Assembly: GCA_017481325.1 (NCBI GenBank)
Contig: JAFUPG010000060.1
Coordinates: 1-16,542 of the forward strand
DNA length: 16,542 bases
Direction of reading: 5' to 3'
Source of the DNA: Oscillospiraceae bacterium
GTDB lineage: Bacteria > Bacillota_A > Clostridia > Oscillospirales > Oscillospiraceae
A program made the translations under genes and the position numbers. Positions 14,601-16,542 of this stretch are shown here, in pieces. Positions within the stretch are counted from its first letter, which is position 1, and the number at the start of each line of letters is the position of its first letter. The notes under the pieces were generated by a model. It did not search any database and was not told the DNA's origin. It worked only from the letters and a program-made list of their open reading frames with translations.

Positions 14601-16542
14601 TCACCTGCGCCTGCGGCGAAGTAGTCTCCGTCACCGAGATCCCCGCAACCGGTCACGTGAATACTACTACCACCACCGTAGATGCCACCTGCACCGAGAA
14701 CGGTACTGTCACCGTCACCTGTGATGCTTGCGGCGAAGTTCTCTCCACAGAGACCATCGACGCTCTGGGTCACAGCTACGACGAAGGCGTTGTCACCGCA
14801 CCCACCTGCACCGAGGGCGGCTATACCACCTTCACCTGCAGCACCTGCGGTCACACCGAGAAGGGCAACGAAACCGAGGCCACCGGTCACGTGGACACCA
14901 CCACCGAGACCGTAGAACCTACCTGCACCGTGGCAGGCTCCACCACCGTCACCTGCGCCTGCGGCGAAGTAGTCTCCGTCACCGAGATCCCCGCAACCGG
15001 TCACGTGAATACCACTACCACCACCGTAGATGCCACCTGCACCGAGAACGGTACTGTCACCGTCACCTGTGATGCTTGCGGCGAAGTACTCTCCACCGAG
15101 ACCATCGATGCTCTGGGTCACAGCTACGACGAAGGCGTTGTCACCGCACCCACCTGCACCGAGGGCGGCTACACCACCTTCACCTGCACCGTCTGCGGCG
15201 AAACCGAGAAGGGCAATGAAACCGAACCCACTGATCACGATTTCGCCTATACCGACAACGGCGAGACCCACACCATCACCTGCCTCAACGGCTGCGACTA
15301 CAGCCTCACCGAGGATCATACCTTTGTAGACGGCAGCTGCATCTGCGGCGCTGCGGAGGCTGCTGCATCCGTCACCGACAGTGAAGGCAATGTTGCCAAT
15401 TACGACAGCCTCACCGAGGCCATTGCGGCCGCCGAAGCCGGCGACACCGTCAGCCTCCTGCAGGATATCACTCTGGAAGAACGTATCATCATGGATGCCG
15501 AGGATGACATCATCCTGGATCTGAATGGAAAGACCCTGACCACCTGCGGCACTGCCGACAATTACGACATCGTCATCAAGGGCGATCTGACCATCTGCGA
15601 CAGCAGTGAGGAGCAGACCGGCACTCTGGTAGTTCCCGGTATCTATGGCATTGGTGTCTCCACCACGGCAGGCTCCAGCCTCACCATAGAAAGTGGCAAC
15701 TTCACCCAGATCGGCGACTACTATCTCATCGGCTCCTGGGGTACGGTTACCATTAACGGCGGTAACTTCAACGCTCCCTACTGCACCGTCAATGCTTTCG
15801 CCGGTACTGCAAATATTACCGACGGCAGCTTCGCCTCTGACGCAGAGGACAGCATCCTGCTGGCCGGCGCTGTAGAGCTCACCGGCGGCAGCTACGACCG
15901 TGATGTGCAGGAGTTCTGCGCAAATGAGTACATCGCTGAGGCTGGGGAGAATGATATCTACACCGTCATCCCCTGCGTCCATGCCAACACCACCACCGAG
16001 ACTGTAGACCCCAGCTGCACCGAGACCGGCTCTGTCACCATCACCTGCAACGATTGCGGCAAGGTTATGAGCAGTGAAACCATTGCAGCTACCGGCCATG
16101 TGAAAACCACCACCGAGACCGTAGATGCTACCTGCACCGAGAACGGTACTGTCACTGTCACCTGTGATGCTTGCGGCGAAGTACTCTCCACCGAGACCAT
16201 CGACGCTCTGGGTCACAGCTATGACGAAGGTGTCATCACCGCACCCACCTGCACCGAGGGTGGCTATACCACCTTCACCTGCAGCACCTGCGGTCACACC
16301 GAGAAGGGCAACGAAACCGAGGCCACCGGCCACGACTACACCTACACCGACAACGGCGATACTCACACCGTTACCTGCCTCAACGGCTGCAACTACAATG
16401 TCACCGAGGGTCATACCTATGAGAACGGCAGCTGCATCTGCGGCGCTGTGGAGACCGTCGAGCCTGCCGATCCCACGGAAGTTACCATCAAGATCAGCCA
16501 CACCGTCTCCTTCGACTCCGACCTGAAGATGAACTACCGCAT
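11687..16542 (+). CDS. Giant exported cysteine-repeat surface protein, 3' end beyond the window
   Basis: The frame beginning at ATG 11687 has no stop up to the right edge (1618 complete codons), so the gene is partial. AAAGGA lies 8 bases before the start and a TTGAAC-17-TATAAT promoter lies upstream. A signal peptide (KR-rich start, long Leu/Val core, cleavage near ADA-AG, residue 31-32) directs export. Residues 33 to about 730 are rich in Thr/Ser/Gly/Asn and contain beta-helix-like text (KITLNNGAKLYAWG) with no family I can name. Residues 732-798 resemble an InlB-type beta repeat (YTFSGWTP, ATYTATF). Residues 800-1184 are ten modules of 38-39 residues with the pattern TCT..G....TC..CG...GH, followed by a variant CLNGC...CICG module. 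Residues 1226-1425 look like a right-handed beta-helix (TINGGNFN, LTGGSYD). Three more modules and a second variant follow. Anchor and function are unknown. A surface adhesin or structural role is inferred. Confidence 0.93.
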   Translation, partial: MKNGLKRLLSWLVVLVLLVSLLPAALTVADAAGSLTVSDANIGLSWSDASNSKGKASWSASGDNVTGTATGYTQYIVSKKTITTTLTITNNHSDSRTLQFSFTLSGGGSVSGIISGTSGNYSAELGAGASVTITLTSPSGSSTNTLSLTGIQLLGNSAVSSTFKAPVNGSYTVDGTAITADTVLEKVATESYALVATPASGYKFYGWWSNTSSSYVSTAASASLKFAADPQLEPKFIPADQALFSVGGVTFPTLTEAGAYAATSTNKTIIPISDGTVYGSHTIPAGVTLLVPFNSGNTLYTTEPACTSGFLNNVAWVQPTAYRTLTLDSTANITVNGAISVSAQHAAANGGKDFCGAPTGPCGFMAMESGSKITLNNGAKLYAWGFITGEGTIDALNGSKVYENFQFTDFRGGTVTTDLAEAKTSFPMSQYYVQNIEVPITFYQGAVESLYTSVFMSQMCPHGAVTFIGTGGLFIPGQGGRVTKTYDGSRDRMVFDVYENATINSISMTLSGTTVNSADYLLPINGNIDINIHSGVGTMAQSIALLPGTTITVDQGATINLASTSTATTTFGKGHNVVLYDYDQWMGGGENVSTGEQTNGNFVFYNNKNAPFGPVKYAPGKKYTRTNADLADAKVDINGTIQANGYVYSTLGGANVTSSQGTGKIVLVNGAGTDEYVYEAIQTSNTYVPVRNKLIPALLKNADGSFTETAGAQPGDTFVYDLTTGKWIKDGPFTVTWKDEQGNTLETDTVEKNTVPTFDGATPTKAADANGHYTFSGWTPAVTAATAHATYTATFTTETHSMSTTTVEPSCEASGSVTHTCTVCGYTTSETTDALGHSYSSEVTTAPTCTETGVKTFTCATCGHSYTETVAATGHVNTTTTTVEATCTENGSVTVTCDDCGTTVSTETIVAPGHSYTSEVTTAPTCTEAGVETYTCTVCGHSYTETVAATGHVDTTTETVEPTCTVAGSTTVTCACGEVVSVTEIPATGHVNTTTTTVDATCTENGTVTVTCDACGEVLSTETIDALGHSYDEGVVTAPTCTEGGYTTFTCSTCGHTEKGNETEATGHVDTTTETVEPTCTVAGSTTVTCACGEVVSVTEIPATGHVNTTTTTVDATCTENGTVTVTCDACGEVLSTETIDALGHSYDEGVVTAPTCTEGGYTTFTCTVCGETEKGNETEPTDHDFAYTDNGETHTITCLNGCDYSLTEDHTFVDGSCICGAAEAAASVTDSEGNVANYDSLTEAIAAAEAGDTVSLLQDITLEERIIMDAEDDIILDLNGKTLTTCGTADNYDIVIKGDLTICDSSEEQTGTLVVPGIYGIGVSTTAGSSLTIESGNFTQIGDYYLIGSWGTVTINGGNFNAPYCTVNAFAGTANITDGSFASDAEDSILLAGAVELTGGSYDRDVQEFCANEYIAEAGENDIYTVIPCVHANTTTETVDPSCTETGSVTITCNDCGKVMSSETIAATGHVKTTTETVDATCTENGTVTVTCDACGEVLSTETIDALGHSYDEGVITAPTCTEGGYTTFTCSTCGHTEKGNETEATGHDYTYTDNGDTHTVTCLNGCNYNVTEGHTYENGSCICGAVETVEPADPTEVTIKISHTVSFDSDLKMNYR
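14084..15238 (+). repeat. Ten tandem cysteine/histidine modules, about 115 bp each
   Basis: The encoded modules are 38 or 39 residues long and each ends in GH (the last in DH). Each holds one cysteine in PTCTE.G or a close variant and two in TC..CG. Two alternating flavours are seen: modules starting SY.. (38-39 residues) and modules starting V[ND]TTT. Modules at 14543-14656 and 14891-15004 read TCACGE (CxC instead of CxxC). A related block of three modules occurs at 15983-16333. These repeats are common in gut clostridial surface proteins, but their ligand is not known to me. Confidence 0.9.
14543..15238 (+). repeat. Tandem direct repeat, two 348-bp copies
   Basis: Copy 1 (14543-14890) and copy 2 (14891-15238) each encode three modules (38+39+39 residues) in the same order. 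Over the first roughly 300 bases they differ at only a few silent positions (for example ACT/ACC, GTT/GTA, ACA/ACC, GAC/GAT). They diverge only near the end of the third module (STCGHTEKGN versus TVCGETEKGN). This indicates a recent in-frame duplication. Confidence 0.9.
15005..16447 (+). repeat. Dispersed 348-bp duplication flanking a beta-helix segment
   Basis: The block 15005-15352 (two cysteine modules plus the variant CLNGC...CICGA module) recurs at 16100-16447 with the same length, in frame and in the same order, 1095 bases apart. The variant modules read DFAYTDNGETHT and DYTYTDNGDTHT. The segment between the copies holds the beta-helix-like region and one extra cysteine module (15983-16099). 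The unit 'beta-helix plus three cysteine modules plus CICGA module' may repeat beyond the window edge. Confidence 0.85.

Noticed and set aside
12617..16501. A 1294-codon open frame on the minus strand opposite the giant surface protein
   Set aside because: It is a shadow. The plus-strand gene uses ACC, GGC, GTC, GAC and similar codons almost exclusively and rarely the codons whose complements are stops. The minus translation is a monotonous Gly/Ala/Val/Asp text with the same period as the plus-strand repeats, with no signal peptide or ribosome binding site. The plus frame has promoter, ribosome binding site, signal peptide and recognisable modules.

Overview
The window looks like the chromosome of a moderately GC-rich, Gram-positive anaerobe of the Clostridia, most likely a gut Oscillospiraceae/Ruminococcaceae-type organism. 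This is inferred from strong GGAGG ribosome binding sites, TTGACA/TATAAT promoters, SLH-domain surface proteins, a cysteine-rich 'TCT..G..TC..CG..GH' repeat protein of the kind common in that group, and a glutamate kinase without a PUA domain. No rRNA, convincing tRNA, CRISPR array, transposase or phage gene is visible.

Layout. (1) 1-2360 is an accessory stretch of small plus-strand genes: an 81-residue unknown, a 109-residue protein of the family often labelled 'ADP-ribosylation/crystallin J1', a DUF4279 protein and a small lipoprotein. The second and third are each preceded by the same sequence of parts: a strong terminator, a fold-back array of small hairpins (one with GTGAAAT linkers, one with GTGATGC linkers), then a promoter whose -35 box lies at the array edge. 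Part of this stretch is clearly more AT-rich than the rest. (2) 2408-5218 is a minus-strand proline operon proB-proA-proC with overlapping or closely spaced genes and its own promoter. (3) ridA (5345-5716) diverges from proB. Its terminator is shared with the convergent feoAB pair. (4) feoA-feoB (5763-7798, minus) encode ferrous iron uptake and diverge from a P-loop ATPase gene (7915-8961) whose second half looks like a decayed duplicate of the first. (5) An exodeoxyribonuclease III gene and a secreted SLH/NlpC-P60 cell-wall hydrolase gene (9018-11405, minus) form a probable two-gene unit. (6) Divergent from that unit, a very large exported protein starts at 11687 and is still open at the right edge (at least 1618 codons). 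It has a signal peptide, a long Thr/Ser/Gly/Asn-rich region, an InlB-like beta module, ten cysteine repeat modules, a beta-helix-like segment and three more cysteine modules.

How the parts relate. proBAC makes proline from glutamate, and RidA clears reactive imine/enamine intermediates of amino-acid metabolism. FeoAB imports Fe2+. The right half is an envelope region with an S-layer-anchored peptidoglycan hydrolase and a giant surface protein divergent from it. The most unusual elements are the two hairpin arrays at the left and the giant repeat protein at the right, whose DNA shows recent tandem and dispersed 348-bp duplications. Its plus-strand reading frame has no stop in the window. The long open frame on the opposite strand is a composition shadow.
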